From assembly GCA_039973685.1 (NCBI GenBank), contig JBDWKL010000018.1, forward strand, positions 55,078-119,077: a stretch of DNA of 64,000 nt, in the 5' to 3' direction. Within the stretch, counting starts at the first letter, position 1. Each line of letters begins with the position of its first letter. The DNA comes from Hyphomicrobiales bacterium (GTDB taxonomy: Bacteria > Pseudomonadota > Alphaproteobacteria > Rhizobiales > JACESI01). The translations under genes and the position numbers were made by a program. Below the pieces are notes generated by a model. It had not been told where the DNA came from and did not search any database. It worked only from the letters and a program-made list of their open reading frames with translations. Below are positions 46,564-55,237 of this stretch, in pieces.

Positions 46564-46951
46564 ATTATCCAAACCTCATAATTTCGGTTAAATTAGTGGG
46601 TGAGCGCCTGACGATTGCAACCCTAATTTCGTATACTGTTCTGGAAGTCGGTAGAAGTAAAAAAGTATACGGGCCCAAGTTTGTCAGAAACGTCACGACC
46701 TTAACTTGATGGTGCTGGCGTGGCTGCCTGAACCAATTGCTTGATGTGTCGCTAGAACGGTAGACGCCTTGCAAGGTAAAACTGAACCACAATTCGACGT
46801 TATTAGAAAGGGCACTTAAGGGGGGAGAGCGGACGTTGGCGGCAGTGCACAAGTTTGCCTAGAGATGTTCCAAAGCTGCCGTTTGTCGCTGCAATATTGG
46901 CAGTGTTATTAATCTGAGTTACCCAATTAATTTATGCGCCCAGTTTTCTCG
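46564..46951. other. 388-bp intergenic region upstream of the 591-aa gene
   Basis: Holds the promoter of the reverse-strand 591-aa gene and the 3' flank of the Lrp-type gene. No credible gene. Its left-centre part (46825-46895) is one copy of a dispersed repeat found twice more in the island. Confidence 0.5.
46825..46895 (-). repeat. Dispersed island repeat, copy A
   Basis: Read on the minus strand: ACGGCAGCTTTGGAACATCTC ends the first block, and AACGTCCGCTC follows about 30 bp later. This matches copy C (55141-55220) in GGCAGCTTT-x-GG, TCTC and AACGTCCGCT at similar spacing, and more loosely copy B (52834-52917). Confidence 0.5.
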
Positions 46952-47398
46952 TTATTTCACAGAATTCAAAAGAATACTGGTTTCGCTGTTCAGTATGCCA
47001 GAAATTTCTCGTGCACGGCGTAACAGTCCATCGAATTCCAGCAGACTTATGGTTTCAATTTGGGCAACAAGGTCCCACGCACCATTCGTTGTGTGGAGAC
47101 TAACGATTTCTGGCATCTTTTTCAGCGATTTCACGATTGACGACGTTAAGTGCCCTTGAACCTCGATGGTCATCACAGCGCGAATTATTTCGCCGCCGGC
47201 AGAATTGTCTATATCAATCGTAAACCTTTGAATTGCGTTTGATGCAATCAGACGATCCATGCTGGTTTGTACGGTTGCTCGCGACACCCCCAATTGCTCC
47301 GCTAAAATTGTTACAGAAGCCCGTCCATCCCTTTTGAGAAGACCAAGCAGTTTCTTATCCGTCGCGGTTAATCCAAGCACATTCTCACCTTTTGACAA
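46952..47398 (-). CDS. Lrp/AsnC-family transcriptional regulator
   Basis: A 148-aa regulator with an N-terminal HTH (KLLGLLKRDGRASVTILAEQLGVSRATVQTSMDRL) and a C-terminal RAM ligand domain (AVMTIEVQGHLTSSIVKSLKKMPEIVSLHTTNGAWDLVAQIE). It is divergent from the arginase operon with 103 bp between starts, the usual layout for an AsnC-type activator responding to the pathway's amino acid. Arginine or ornithine is the likely effector by context. Confidence 0.9.
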   Translation of the reverse strand: MSKGENVLGLTATDKKLLGLLKRDGRASVTILAEQLGVSRATVQTSMDRLIASNAIQRFTIDIDNSAGGEIIRAVMTIEVQGHLTSSIVKSLKKMPEIVSLHTTNGAWDLVAQIETISLLEFDGLLRRAREISGILNSETSILLNSVK

Positions 47399-47501
47399 AT
47401 TGCTAATTTATTCCATCATTTTGATTAAAAATAGCATGTAATAGCGCATTAATCTAACTATTTACTTCATCTAAATCCACAGATAATCATCAAAACAGAT
47501 A

Positions 47502-48446
47502 TTGAAAAATGATCGTGATGATATGAATTGTGTTTTGGTTGGCGCTCCAGTGGATTCCGGCACGAGGCAACCTGGCTGTGTAATGGGGCCAGATGCTTAT
47601 CGTATTGCGGGGCTTAAACAAACCATTGAAGAGTTAGGATATCCGGTTCAAGATCGGGGTAACATTACGCCAAGAGCGAATGAAACTGCGCCACATTCTA
47701 ATGTGGCCGTTCACCACCTTAATGAAACAATTAGCTGGGCTGCTGCTCTAGAGGATGCAGCCTACGCGGCCATTCAACCTTCAACTCTCCCGATATTCTT
47801 GGGAGGAGACCATAGTCTTTCAATTGGAACTGTTCCCGGCGTTAGTCGCTATGCAGCGGAAATGGGAAGAGAGCAGTTCGTTTTGTGGCTTGATGCCCAC
47901 CCAGATTTCCATTCGTTGGAAAGCACAGACAGTGGCAATCTTCACGGTACTCCAGTTGCTTATTTTACCGGCCAACGTGGCTTTGAGGGGTACTATCCTG
48001 AACTTCATAACCCAGTTGATCCCGCTAATATTTGCATGTTGGGCATACGTTCGGTCGACGCTGAAGAGAAAAAACAGTTAGCGCAAAACAGCATTGAAAT
48101 ACATGATATGCGCGCGATTGATGAATGCGGAGTGGCGTCACCTTTGCGGTCGTTTTTGAAGCGTGTCAAAAAGGCAAATGGCCTTTTGCACGTCAGTCTC
48201 GATGTGGATTTTTTAGAACCCAACATTGCCCCAGCTGTTGGAACAACTGTTCCAGGTGGAGCCACATTCCGCGAGGCTCACCTGATCATGGAAATGCTTT
48301 GTGACAGTGGTTTGGTGACATCGCTCGACATGGTTGAGCTCAATCCCTTCCTCGATGAACGTGGGCGTACCGCAAAACTAATGGTTGATCTGTGCGCCAG
48401 CCTGCTTGGTCGCAAGGTACTAGACAGGCCAACTCAAAGCTATTGA
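47502..48446 (+). CDS. rocF: Arginase
   Basis: Manganese enzyme splitting arginine to ornithine and urea. Metal and substrate motifs are clear: GGDHSLSIGTV, LDAHPDFHS and SLDVDFLEPNIAPAVGTTVPGG. Length is 314 aa from the TTG at 47502, or 307 aa from ATG 47523 (MNCVLVGAPVDSG); neither has a good ribosome site, and homologues begin close to the second. First gene of a six-gene operon with ocd and an ABC importer, so urea and ornithine are made from imported arginine. Confidence 0.94.
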   Translation: MKNDRDDMNCVLVGAPVDSGTRQPGCVMGPDAYRIAGLKQTIEELGYPVQDRGNITPRANETAPHSNVAVHHLNETISWAAALEDAAYAAIQPSTLPIFLGGDHSLSIGTVPGVSRYAAEMGREQFVLWLDAHPDFHSLESTDSGNLHGTPVAYFTGQRGFEGYYPELHNPVDPANICMLGIRSVDAEEKKQLAQNSIEIHDMRAIDECGVASPLRSFLKRVKKANGLLHVSLDVDFLEPNIAPAVGTTVPGGATFREAHLIMEMLCDSGLVTSLDMVELNPFLDERGRTAKLMVDLCASLLGRKVLDRPTQSY

Positions 48447-48484
48447 ACGCACAGAAAAATCAACGACTAATCAAAGGATAATCC

Positions 48485-49543
48485 ATGCCTAGCACGACCA
48501 ATCTACAACCCTCAAAACTTGCCATGGTGCCTTTTGTTAGCGTCGACAACATGATGCGCATTGTGAACACCATTGGTGCGGCAAAAATGATTGCTGAGAT
48601 TGCTGATTATATTGAAGCTGATTTTTTGCGCTGGGATCAGTTCGACAAGACACCACGGGTTGCGGCCCACTCCAAAGAGGGTGTCATTGAACTTATGCCA
48701 ACCAGCGACGGCGAAACATACGGTTTTAAATATGTAAACGGGCACCCTGCCAATATGGCACGCGGTTTCCAGACGGTTACAGCTTTTGGCGTATTGGCGC
48801 AGGTCTCCAATGGGTATCCTGTATTGCTGTCAGAGATGACAATCCTCACAGCATTGCGCACAGCTGCCACTTCTGCAGTTGCCGCCAAACACTTGGCCCC
48901 AAAGGGTGCAAAGACCATGGCGATGGTTGGCAATGGCGCCCAATGTGAATTCCAAGCGCTGGCGTTTAGAGAAGTTGTTGGCATTGAGACCGTGCGGCTT
49001 TACGACATCGACCCACAAGCAACCAAAAAAGCCGTCGCAAATTTAGCGGACAAAGGGCTAACGGTCATTAGCTGCAGCTCATCACAAGAAGCAGTTACGG
49101 GTGCTGATATCATCACCACCTGCACGGCAGACAAACAATGCGCGACCATTCTAACCGACAACATGATTGGTTCTGGCATCCACATCAACGCCATCGGCGG
49201 AGATTGCCCGGGCAAAACAGAATTGCACCGAGACATTCTACTGCGTTCAGACATTTTTGTTGAGTATCCACCACAGACCCGCATCGAAGGCGAAATTCAG
49301 CAGCTTGATGACGACCATGCTGTCACAGAACTTTGGCAGGTCATTTCTGGTCAAATCGAAGGGCGCACTTCGAAAGATCAAATCACCCTTTTCGACAGCG
49401 TTGGATTCGCAACGGAAGACTTCTCAGCACTGCGCTATGTCCGCGATCAACTAGAACGCACAGGGCATTTTGTTGAACTCGATATGTTGGCGGACCCTGA
49501 TGACCCTCGCGACCTTTTCGGCATGGTTCAACGCGCTCAATAG
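48485..49543 (+). CDS. ocd: Ornithine cyclodeaminase
   Basis: NAD-dependent enzyme converting ornithine to proline and ammonia. The 352-aa product has SEMTILTALRTAATSAVAAKHLAP, the nucleotide-binding MAMVGNGAQCEFQALAF and the catalytic-Asp region IHINAIGGDCPGKTEL. AAAGGA precedes the ATG. With arginase it forms the arginine-to-proline route also found in opine catabolic regions of Agrobacterium plasmids. Confidence 0.95.
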   Translation: MPSTTNLQPSKLAMVPFVSVDNMMRIVNTIGAAKMIAEIADYIEADFLRWDQFDKTPRVAAHSKEGVIELMPTSDGETYGFKYVNGHPANMARGFQTVTAFGVLAQVSNGYPVLLSEMTILTALRTAATSAVAAKHLAPKGAKTMAMVGNGAQCEFQALAFREVVGIETVRLYDIDPQATKKAVANLADKGLTVISCSSSQEAVTGADIITTCTADKQCATILTDNMIGSGIHINAIGGDCPGKTELHRDILLRSDIFVEYPPQTRIEGEIQQLDDDHAVTELWQVISGQIEGRTSKDQITLFDSVGFATEDFSALRYVRDQLERTGHFVELDMLADPDDPRDLFGMVQRAQ

Positions 49544-49572
49544 CGACCACAAATTATCTGTGAGAATTTACC

Positions 49573-50355
49573 ATGAGTACACACGAACACATTCTGATTG
49601 TTGAGAATTTGCATAAATCCTATGGTGATTTGGAGGTGCTCAAGGGCATCTCCCTCACGGCAAATGACCACGATGTCATTTCGATTATCGGTTCAAGTGG
49701 GTCTGGAAAATCAACTTTCTTGCGATGCTTGAACATTCTGGAAATGCCAACAAGTGGTGAGATCATTTTCAAAGGGCAAAAGATGCCCTTGTCCAAGCCC
49801 GTCAAATCTGGACATTCCGAGCGCAAAGTAACCTCGGAACGGGTGCTCCAAAGCATTCGTCAACAAATGGGCATGGTGTTTCAAGGTTTTAATCTTTGGC
49901 ACCATCTCAGCATCCTTGAAAACGTGACCTGCGCCCAAATACTCGCTCATAAAAAGGGCAAAGCGGAGGCCGTCGAGACAGCAGAACGTTTGCTTGACCG
50001 TGTCGGCATCGCGGACAAACGCAATCAATATCCAAACCAACTGTCAGGGGGGCAACAGCAACGTGTCGCGATTGCTCGAACACTGGCATTGGATCCCAAA
50101 CTCATTCTCTTCGATGAACCGACATCCGCGCTAGACCCAGAAATGGTTGGTGAAGTGTTGAAGGTAATTGGAGATCTGGCCGATGAAGGCCGAACTATGA
50201 TCGTCGTAACCCACGAACTTGGGTTCGCAAGAGAAATCTCCAACCATGTCGCTTTTCTAAAAGACGGACTGATTGGTGAGCAGGGTCCGCCGGAACAAGT
50301 TCTCGGCAAACCTGAAACTGAAGAGTGCCGTCAATTTCTAAGCATGGCGCTTTAA
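49573..50355 (+). CDS. Amino acid ABC transporter ATP-binding protein (HisP/OccP type)
   Basis: ATPase of a polar amino acid importer. The 260-aa product has Walker [27 protein letters not shown] (Q-loop), [14 protein letters not shown], Walker [15 protein letters not shown] and the switch His VVTHELGF. Length and motif spelling match HisP/OccP/NocP. It sits 29 bp after ocd and 19 bp before the binding-protein gene. Confidence 0.95.
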   Translation: MSTHEHILIVENLHKSYGDLEVLKGISLTANDHDVISIIGSSGSGKSTFLRCLNILEMPTSGEIIFKGQKMPLSKPVKSGHSERKVTSERVLQSIRQQMGMVFQGFNLWHHLSILENVTCAQILAHKKGKAEAVETAERLLDRVGIADKRNQYPNQLSGGQQQRVAIARTLALDPKLILFDEPTSALDPEMVGEVLKVIGDLADEGRTMIVVTHELGFAREISNHVAFLKDGLIGEQGPPEQVLGKPETEECRQFLSMAL

Positions 50356-50374
50356 ATTACACTAGGAGGAAAAC

Positions 50375-51112
50375 ATGAAAAAATTAGTATCAGCAGTATT
50401 GGGCGTTGTCGCTCTCGCTGCAACCAATGCAATGGCCGCAGATAAAATCACCATCGCAACCGAGGGCGCTTTCCCTCCATTCAACGAGAAAAACGCTGCC
50501 GGTGAATTGGTTGGCTTTGATATTGACATCGCCAAAGCACTTTGCGCTCAAATGAAAGCAGAATGCGAAATCGTTGCACAAGATTGGGATGGTATCATTC
50601 CAGGATTGGTCAACAAAAAATACGACGCCATCATCGCATCAATGTCGATCACGGATGAGCGTAAGCAATCAATCGATTTTGCTGGACCGTATTACTCAAA
50701 CTACATCGCGATTGTTGCCAAAAAAGGGTCAGGCTTTGATCACGAATCTGCTTTGAAGAAAACCATCGGCGCACAACGCTCAACTGTCTCTTCATCTTGG
50801 GTTGAAGAAAAGGCAGGCTCTCGCGGCGACGTGAAACTTTATGACACGCAAACAACGGCCAACTCTGACCTTCTTTCTGGTCGTCTTGACGTAATCGTAT
50901 CAGACCTTTTGCCAGCTCTTACATGGTTGAAAGACAATCCAGACTACGAAGTTGTTGGCACTCAAATCGACATCAACGACAAGATTGGTATTGGGATCCG
51001 CCAAAACGAAGGCGAGCTGAAAAAGAAATTTGATGATGCTCTCGCTGCCATTAGAGCAGACGGAACATACCTAAAGATTTCGAATTCTTATTTCGGCGCA
51101 GACATCTTTTAA
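50375..51112 (+). CDS. Arginine/ornithine-type periplasmic binding protein
   Basis: A 245-aa periplasmic binding protein. It has a signal peptide (KKLVSAVLGVVALAATNAMAA) and an SBP_bac_3 fold with EGAFPPFNEKNAAGELVGFDIDIAKAL, IIASMSITDERKQSIDFAGPYY and a final GTYLKISNSYFGADIF, characteristic of lysine/arginine/ornithine-binding proteins. AGGAGG precedes the ATG. An intercistronic hairpin after the gene would keep its mRNA level above that of the permeases. Confidence 0.94.
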   Translation: MKKLVSAVLGVVALAATNAMAADKITIATEGAFPPFNEKNAAGELVGFDIDIAKALCAQMKAECEIVAQDWDGIIPGLVNKKYDAIIASMSITDERKQSIDFAGPYYSNYIAIVAKKGSGFDHESALKKTIGAQRSTVSSSWVEEKAGSRGDVKLYDTQTTANSDLLSGRLDVIVSDLLPALTWLKDNPDYEVVGTQIDINDKIGIGIRQNEGELKKKFDDALAAIRADGTYLKISNSYFGADIF

Positions 51113-51124
51113 GCTTTAAGCGAG

Positions 51125-51149
51125 ATGCGGGGGACTTCCCTCGCATTTT
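51125..51149 (+). terminator. Intercistronic hairpin after the binding-protein gene
   Basis: ATGCG-G-GGG and CCC-T-CGCAT form a stem with a 4-nt loop followed by TTTT. It lies between the binding-protein and permease genes of one operon. It probably acts as a partial terminator or 3'-end protector, giving binding protein in excess over membrane components. Confidence 0.7.
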
Positions 51150-51188
51150 GCGTTTTAGCCTCGCATCTTGTCCTATTGGAGTGAGTGA

Positions 51189-51887
51189 ATGGAACTTTTG
51201 TCATATGGCGATAACGGCTGGGGCGATGACCTGCTCTGGGCAGCTGTGCTCACAATCCAGCTAGCGCTTTGCGCCGTCACACTTGGTTTTTTCCTTGGCA
51301 TTGGCCTTGCCGGAATGAAAGTTTCGAGGTTTGCTCCTCTTAGATGGTTCGCCGAAACCTACACACTCATCATTCGCGGTGTTCCTGAGTTTCTAGTTCT
51401 CTTGCTCGTGTTCTTTGGTTCGGAAGCTGCATTGAATTCTGGGCTTGCTCTAATCGGGTCTAACGTCACTATTGAAATTCCTAAGTTCCTCGCAGCAGTT
51501 CTTGGATTAGGCGTCATTTTTGGTGCCTATAGCTGCGAAGTCTTTCGCGGTGCTTATCTTGCTGTTCCAAACGGTCAAATTGAAGCTGGCAAAGCAGTCG
51601 GCCTTTCAAGTTTTCAAATCTTATGGAATATCCGCTTCCCACAATTATGGCGCTTTGCCATTCCAGGCCTCGGCAATCTTTGGATGGTCATGATCAAAGA
51701 TACTTCCCTTGCAGCTGTCATCGCTTTGGATGAATTGCTTAGGGTTGCTAAAGTCGCCGGCGAAGCGACACGCAATCCGCTCTTGTTTTTGCTTGCTGCC
51801 GGCCTGCTCTATCTCATTATGACATCCCTATCTGACATCATTCGCGCTAAGGCAGAACGCACTGCCAAACGAGGCTACACATCATGA
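51189..51887 (+). CDS. Amino acid ABC transporter permease (HisQ/OccQ type)
   Basis: A 232-aa inner-membrane permease with about five helices. It has the signature RGVPEFLVLLLVFFG near residue 65 and the EAA loop EVFRGAYLAVPNGQIEAGKAVGLSSFQILW, which contacts the ATPase. TTGGAGTGAG precedes the ATG. Its stop overlaps the next gene's ATG (ATGA). Confidence 0.93.
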   Translation: MELLSYGDNGWGDDLLWAAVLTIQLALCAVTLGFFLGIGLAGMKVSRFAPLRWFAETYTLIIRGVPEFLVLLLVFFGSEAALNSGLALIGSNVTIEIPKFLAAVLGLGVIFGAYSCEVFRGAYLAVPNGQIEAGKAVGLSSFQILWNIRFPQLWRFAIPGLGNLWMVMIKDTSLAAVIALDELLRVAKVAGEATRNPLLFLLAAGLLYLIMTSLSDIIRAKAERTAKRGYTS

Positions 51888-52618
51888 GCTGGTATACAGA
51901 TATAAAATATGCCGTATCCGATGGTGTGTGTGCCGTTGTATCACCCGTCGCACCGAAGGGCCTAGCTGACTATTGTTCGCGATTTGCTGACGGGTTTATC
52001 GTGACCGTCGAACTCCTGTCACTTGCGTGTTTTTTAGGATTTATCCTTGCTGTCATTATTGTCCTTGCACGACTGTCACGCTTCAAGACATTGTCTGTCG
52101 TCGCAACAGGTTATTGTTATCTATTTCGCGGCACACCGTTGCTGGTCCAACTCTGGATCGCCTATTTCGGTATTGGCGCTCTAGGTCAAGAAACAGTCGG
52201 TCCGTTGTGGTTCATCCTATCGGATAGTTGGCTTGTTGGACTAATGGTCCTCACCCTCAACACATCAGCTTATGTGGCTGAAATTTTGCGCGGAGGGTTG
52301 GTCAACATCAACAAAGGCCAGATGGAAGCTGCAAAAGTATGCGGCATCTCATGGTTTAATGCCATGCGGCATATTCTATTTCCTCAAGCTCTCCGCATCA
52401 GCTGGCCTGCCTATGGCAATGAAGTGATTTTGTTGATGAAAGGCTCAGCACTCGTATCCACAATTACAGTTTTGGATCTGATGGGCCAGACCAGAACCGT
52501 ATTTGCAAGAACCTACTCACTCGACATCTATCTATATGCGGCCGTTCTTTATCTGGTCTTAACGGGCGTCATCACCCTTTTGCTGAAAACAATGGAAAAA
52601 CGTTGGGCAGGACAATAA
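51884..52618 (+). CDS. Amino acid ABC transporter permease (HisM/OccM type)
   Basis: The 244-aa second permease, partner of the HisQ-type subunit, with which it shares an ATGA overlap. It has YLFRGTPLLVQLWIAYFGIG and the EAA loop EILRGGLVNINKGQMEAAKVCGISWFNAM. Together with the ATPase and binding protein it completes a QM-P-type importer for arginine or ornithine. Last gene of the operon; no strong terminator follows directly. Confidence 0.93.
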   Translation: MSWYTDIKYAVSDGVCAVVSPVAPKGLADYCSRFADGFIVTVELLSLACFLGFILAVIIVLARLSRFKTLSVVATGYCYLFRGTPLLVQLWIAYFGIGALGQETVGPLWFILSDSWLVGLMVLTLNTSAYVAEILRGGLVNINKGQMEAAKVCGISWFNAMRHILFPQALRISWPAYGNEVILLMKGSALVSTITVLDLMGQTRTVFARTYSLDIYLYAAVLYLVLTGVITLLLKTMEKRWAGQ

Positions 52619-52833
52619 AGCTCAATCTAAATTTGGAAATATGGCTACCCACAAAGAAAATCCATTAAACGTCCAATTTTGCATTGTAAATAAAGGTCTT
52701 GTTTCTTCGGGCTTTTAAATTTCGACAAACACCAAATGGTCGCATTCCTCTCGTCTGAGACCTTTATCTAACTTTTTAATTTGGTCACCAGTCAGCATTG
52801 CCGAAGTTTGGTGTCGCTACCTATTCAGGAAAA

Positions 52834-52917
52834 CGAATGGCAGCTTTTGGGAAACAGCAATCAAGTTTGTATAATTCTCTAAACGGCATCTTGGGGCCGA
52901 CTGTCCCAAAGCTCAAA
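52834..52917 (+). repeat. Dispersed island repeat, copy B
   Basis: GAATGGCAGCTTTTGGGAAA at its left end matches copy C (GAATGGCAGCTTTCGGGAAA) at 18-19 of 20 positions. About 50 bp later GGGGCCGA-x(6)-CAAAGC echoes the GGGCCGAAAGCC of copy C. Confidence 0.55.
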
Positions 52918-53091
52918 CAGTGTTTTTGTTTTGAAATCTATATGGATCAGGGTTTTCATGTCTGAGAAAAATAGTGTTCCCCATCAGTGGCTTCGCACAG
53001 AAAGACTAAGTTTAAGGGAGGCCAGCTTAACATCATCCATGTCAAATTACGACTGCGACAGATCGCAAATATGTTGTACTTCCCTACTGCG

Positions 53092-53126
53092 CATGACAAC
53101 GCTTCGTTGTCGTGGAGACTATTTTT
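53092..53126 (+). terminator. Hairpin downstream of the importer operon
   Basis: CATGACAACG and CGTTGTCGTG pair (one G-T) around a 3-nt loop, then TTTTT follows after a short gap. It may end the operon about 480 bp after its last stop codon; the distance makes this uncertain. Confidence 0.4.
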
Positions 53127-53149
53127 AGGTCGACCGGACACAATTGAGG

Positions 53150-54679
53150 TCATATGTGCCGCATGACTGAATTGGGCCACTGTCCAATCACTCGCCTTTG
53201 GAAAACTTGGGTGCGAGGATGACGGATAAGTTTGAGCATCAAAGAATGGTCAAGGCCACACTGCCTCCGAACTACTGCCTCAGCTGCGTCGGTGTTAGAC
53301 TTCTTCTTAACGATGTTTGCTAGGTCAAAAATTGCTGAGGCATAGCCAACTGGGACCGTCTCGTCTTCTGGTTTCGGCACCCAATTATTGTGTTGATGTA
53401 TTCTGAACCATCGTTCCGGAATTTTTAGGCAGCTAGCTAGGAAAAAACCATTTCCTGCCAATGGTCCGAATTTCTCCTTTATCGATGCCTCTGATGGTGC
53501 TTCAGGCATATGTTTCAAACTGCTTACTAGCAGAGCGCCGCGAGCAATATGAACTGTTCTATTCGAAACACTGTATAATTCACCTGAACTCTTTTGAACG
53601 AGCAATTTTTGAAAACTAACTTCGGGTAGCATATCCCAATAAGCGCAAACTTCCTCTGAGATGGGTAGCATTCGTTTCCGCATCGCATTTAGAGTCTCAA
53701 AGAACATTAGGCGTCGAAAACCAAGAGAAGTTGGTTCAAAGGTAACATTGGTGCGTACTCCACGAACTGGTAATCTAGGCAGGAGCCTTCGCAAAGACAT
53801 AAGCATCTCTGTGAACTCTAACAGCTCCAACACTGTAGCTGCAGCAATGTCCGGTTCGAGATTTTTATCTAAGGCAACTTTCGACAAAGCCACCAACCCT
53901 AGGACGTCAGAAAACGCTTCGCCTTTCTGGAGCGATCGCAGGTGATGCCATCTGGCGGCGAATTTAGTGCCGAGAATAATATCCCCACAAAAAGCACCTT
54001 CCTTATCAAACTTCTGAATACATTCTGGCTTCAAGAAGTTGAAATGTTGTCCTTCAGAAAAATTGCTTGGTTCGGTTTCATTGCTTTTATATTTGAACGA
54101 TATCCATTCAAAAATATCTTTTAGGGCCCCTCTATCATTAGTAGTGAGATGTCCTATCTCGTGCCCAGTGACAAAAGCCAATACGAGCCCTGAAGTTAAC
54201 GCTTCAAAAGCAGCATTACTGGGAGCCATTGGTCTAGCGATTTCTGGAAAAGATTTGTTCGACCTGGAGTATCGCCGCAACCGATCATTCGCCTTTTTGG
54301 CCACTAGCAGTGATAATCCTGGATACCCAGAATTATAGCAGGATTCTGCCGCTCTAATCATAAACTCGAGGTAAGCGAAAATAGGCCTTTCAAATAGTAG
54401 GCTCTTCGATAAGAGAAAACTGACTGCATTGGCTTGTTCAACATCAACTAGTGCCAATTTTTTAGTCGCAAGCGAAAATGAAGTGCTGGACCATTCCAAT
54501 GTTGATACCGGCAACACACGGATATCTTGATCCTGAAGCTCAAATTTCTCTCTGAGAAAAGCTGTTGTTGATCTGACTTGAGTACGGTCATGTAAAACAA
54601 CTGGTTGTGCTACTTTGCGGGGAAACAGTGATTTAACTGTAGCCCGCTCGGACGGATTTAGTCCGCTAAATGTGCTCAT
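53150..54679 (-). CDS. Zincin-like metallopeptidase (HEIGH motif) of a two-gene module
   Basis: A 509-aa protein without signal peptide or clear membrane helix. Residues 165-178 hold VLAFVTGHEIGHL, a zinc-binding HExxH (His173, Glu174, His177). About 75 residues later KGEAFSDVLGL supplies a plausible third ligand Glu254, followed by Asp258, the ExxxD arrangement of gluzincins. The rest matches nothing I recognise. Its start overlaps by 14 bp the end of the small upstream gene, so the two are co-translated. On an island, next to an EACC1-like protein, an effector role in a conflict system is plausible. This is inference; a housekeeping peptidase cannot be excluded. Confidence 0.7.
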   Translation of the reverse strand: MSTFSGLNPSERATVKSLFPRKVAQPVVLHDRTQVRSTTAFLREKFELQDQDIRVLPVSTLEWSSTSFSLATKKLALVDVEQANAVSFLLSKSLLFERPIFAYLEFMIRAAESCYNSGYPGLSLLVAKKANDRLRRYSRSNKSFPEIARPMAPSNAAFEALTSGLVLAFVTGHEIGHLTTNDRGALKDIFEWISFKYKSNETEPSNFSEGQHFNFLKPECIQKFDKEGAFCGDIILGTKFAARWHHLRSLQKGEAFSDVLGLVALSKVALDKNLEPDIAAATVLELLEFTEMLMSLRRLLPRLPVRGVRTNVTFEPTSLGFRRLMFFETLNAMRKRMLPISEEVCAYWDMLPEVSFQKLLVQKSSGELYSVSNRTVHIARGALLVSSLKHMPEAPSEASIKEKFGPLAGNGFFLASCLKIPERWFRIHQHNNWVPKPEDETVPVGYASAIFDLANIVKKKSNTDAAEAVVRRQCGLDHSLMLKLIRHPRTQVFQRRVIGQWPNSVMRHI

Positions 54680-54992
54680 CGATAGCTGCCAAGAGTTGTT
54701 TCAGCTGCGATGGTTTTAGATTTTTCATACGAATTGTCGTATCATCCTTTTGAATTTCCAGTTCACCCCTCTTTGCGACCAAGTATCCAAATACCGCAGT
54801 AACAATGGGAGCAATATAGGGGGACATGGACACCGTCCAAGCAGCAACCGCGGCGCCATCGAAGTTGTCCAAAAGTACCGGCTCTCCAAGGTCAACTTCT
54901 GGATCTAATGCTTCTGCTATCCGCATGTCTTTCCAATGATCTCTGAAGTTGCTAGTCAGATCAGAGGGAACTTTTAACACGATGATGCTCAC
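54666..54992 (-). CDS. Small single-TM protein resembling effector-associated component EACC1
   Basis: A 108-aa protein in three parts: an N-terminal alpha/beta segment (1-45), a hydrophobic helix (about 48-72, AAVAAWTVSMSPYIAPIVTA), and a C-terminal beta-hairpin plus helix (RGELEIQKDDTTIRMKNL, then KPSQLKQLLAAIDEH). The plan of ferredoxin-like part, membrane helix, short (E/D)xxI.. strands and final Leu-rich helix is that of EACC1 proteins, which accompany peptidase effectors in NTPase-linked conflict systems. Similarity is by layout only. It is translated just ahead of the HEIGH peptidase. Confidence 0.6.
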   Translation of the reverse strand: MSIIVLKVPSDLTSNFRDHWKDMRIAEALDPEVDLGEPVLLDNFDGAAVAAWTVSMSPYIAPIVTAVFGYLVAKRGELEIQKDDTTIRMKNLKPSQLKQLLAAIDEHI

Positions 54993-55140
54993 GTAAGCCT
55001 CCTAAGTTAATAAATCGATCTGCAAGGATTCAGCTAGCAGCTACGATCTTCTAAGTCATGCCAAATATTTGGTTTTGACCATATTTCTAAAAGATACAGA
55101 GATTGTATAAAAAATACTTTTCTTTTCACTCAATCAAGTA

Positions 55141-55220
55141 ATGAATGGCAGCTTTCGGGAAATCTCAATGCAACATCCGAACTGAACTCGAACGTCCGCT
55201 TCGGGCCGAAAGCCAAACTT
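55141..55220 (+). repeat. Dispersed island repeat, copy C
   Basis: The best-preserved copy. ATGAATGGCAGCTTTCGGGA opens it; AACGTCCGCTTCGGGCCGAA follows 30 bp later. It lies just downstream of the integrase reading frame. Compare copies A and B. Confidence 0.55.
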
Positions 55221-55237
55221 CCAAACTTGGCAGAAAG

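Larger units (their letters stand above)
52619..53149. other. 531-bp intergenic region between the importer operon and the zincin gene
   Basis: No supported gene. A 65-codon forward frame at 52931-53128 has no family resemblance. The region contains copy B of the dispersed repeat and the hairpin at 53092-53114. Confidence 0.5.

Noticed and set aside
52931..53128. 65-codon frame in the gap before the zincin gene
   Set aside because: No family resemblance, runs through a hairpin, and the region contains a degraded repeat.
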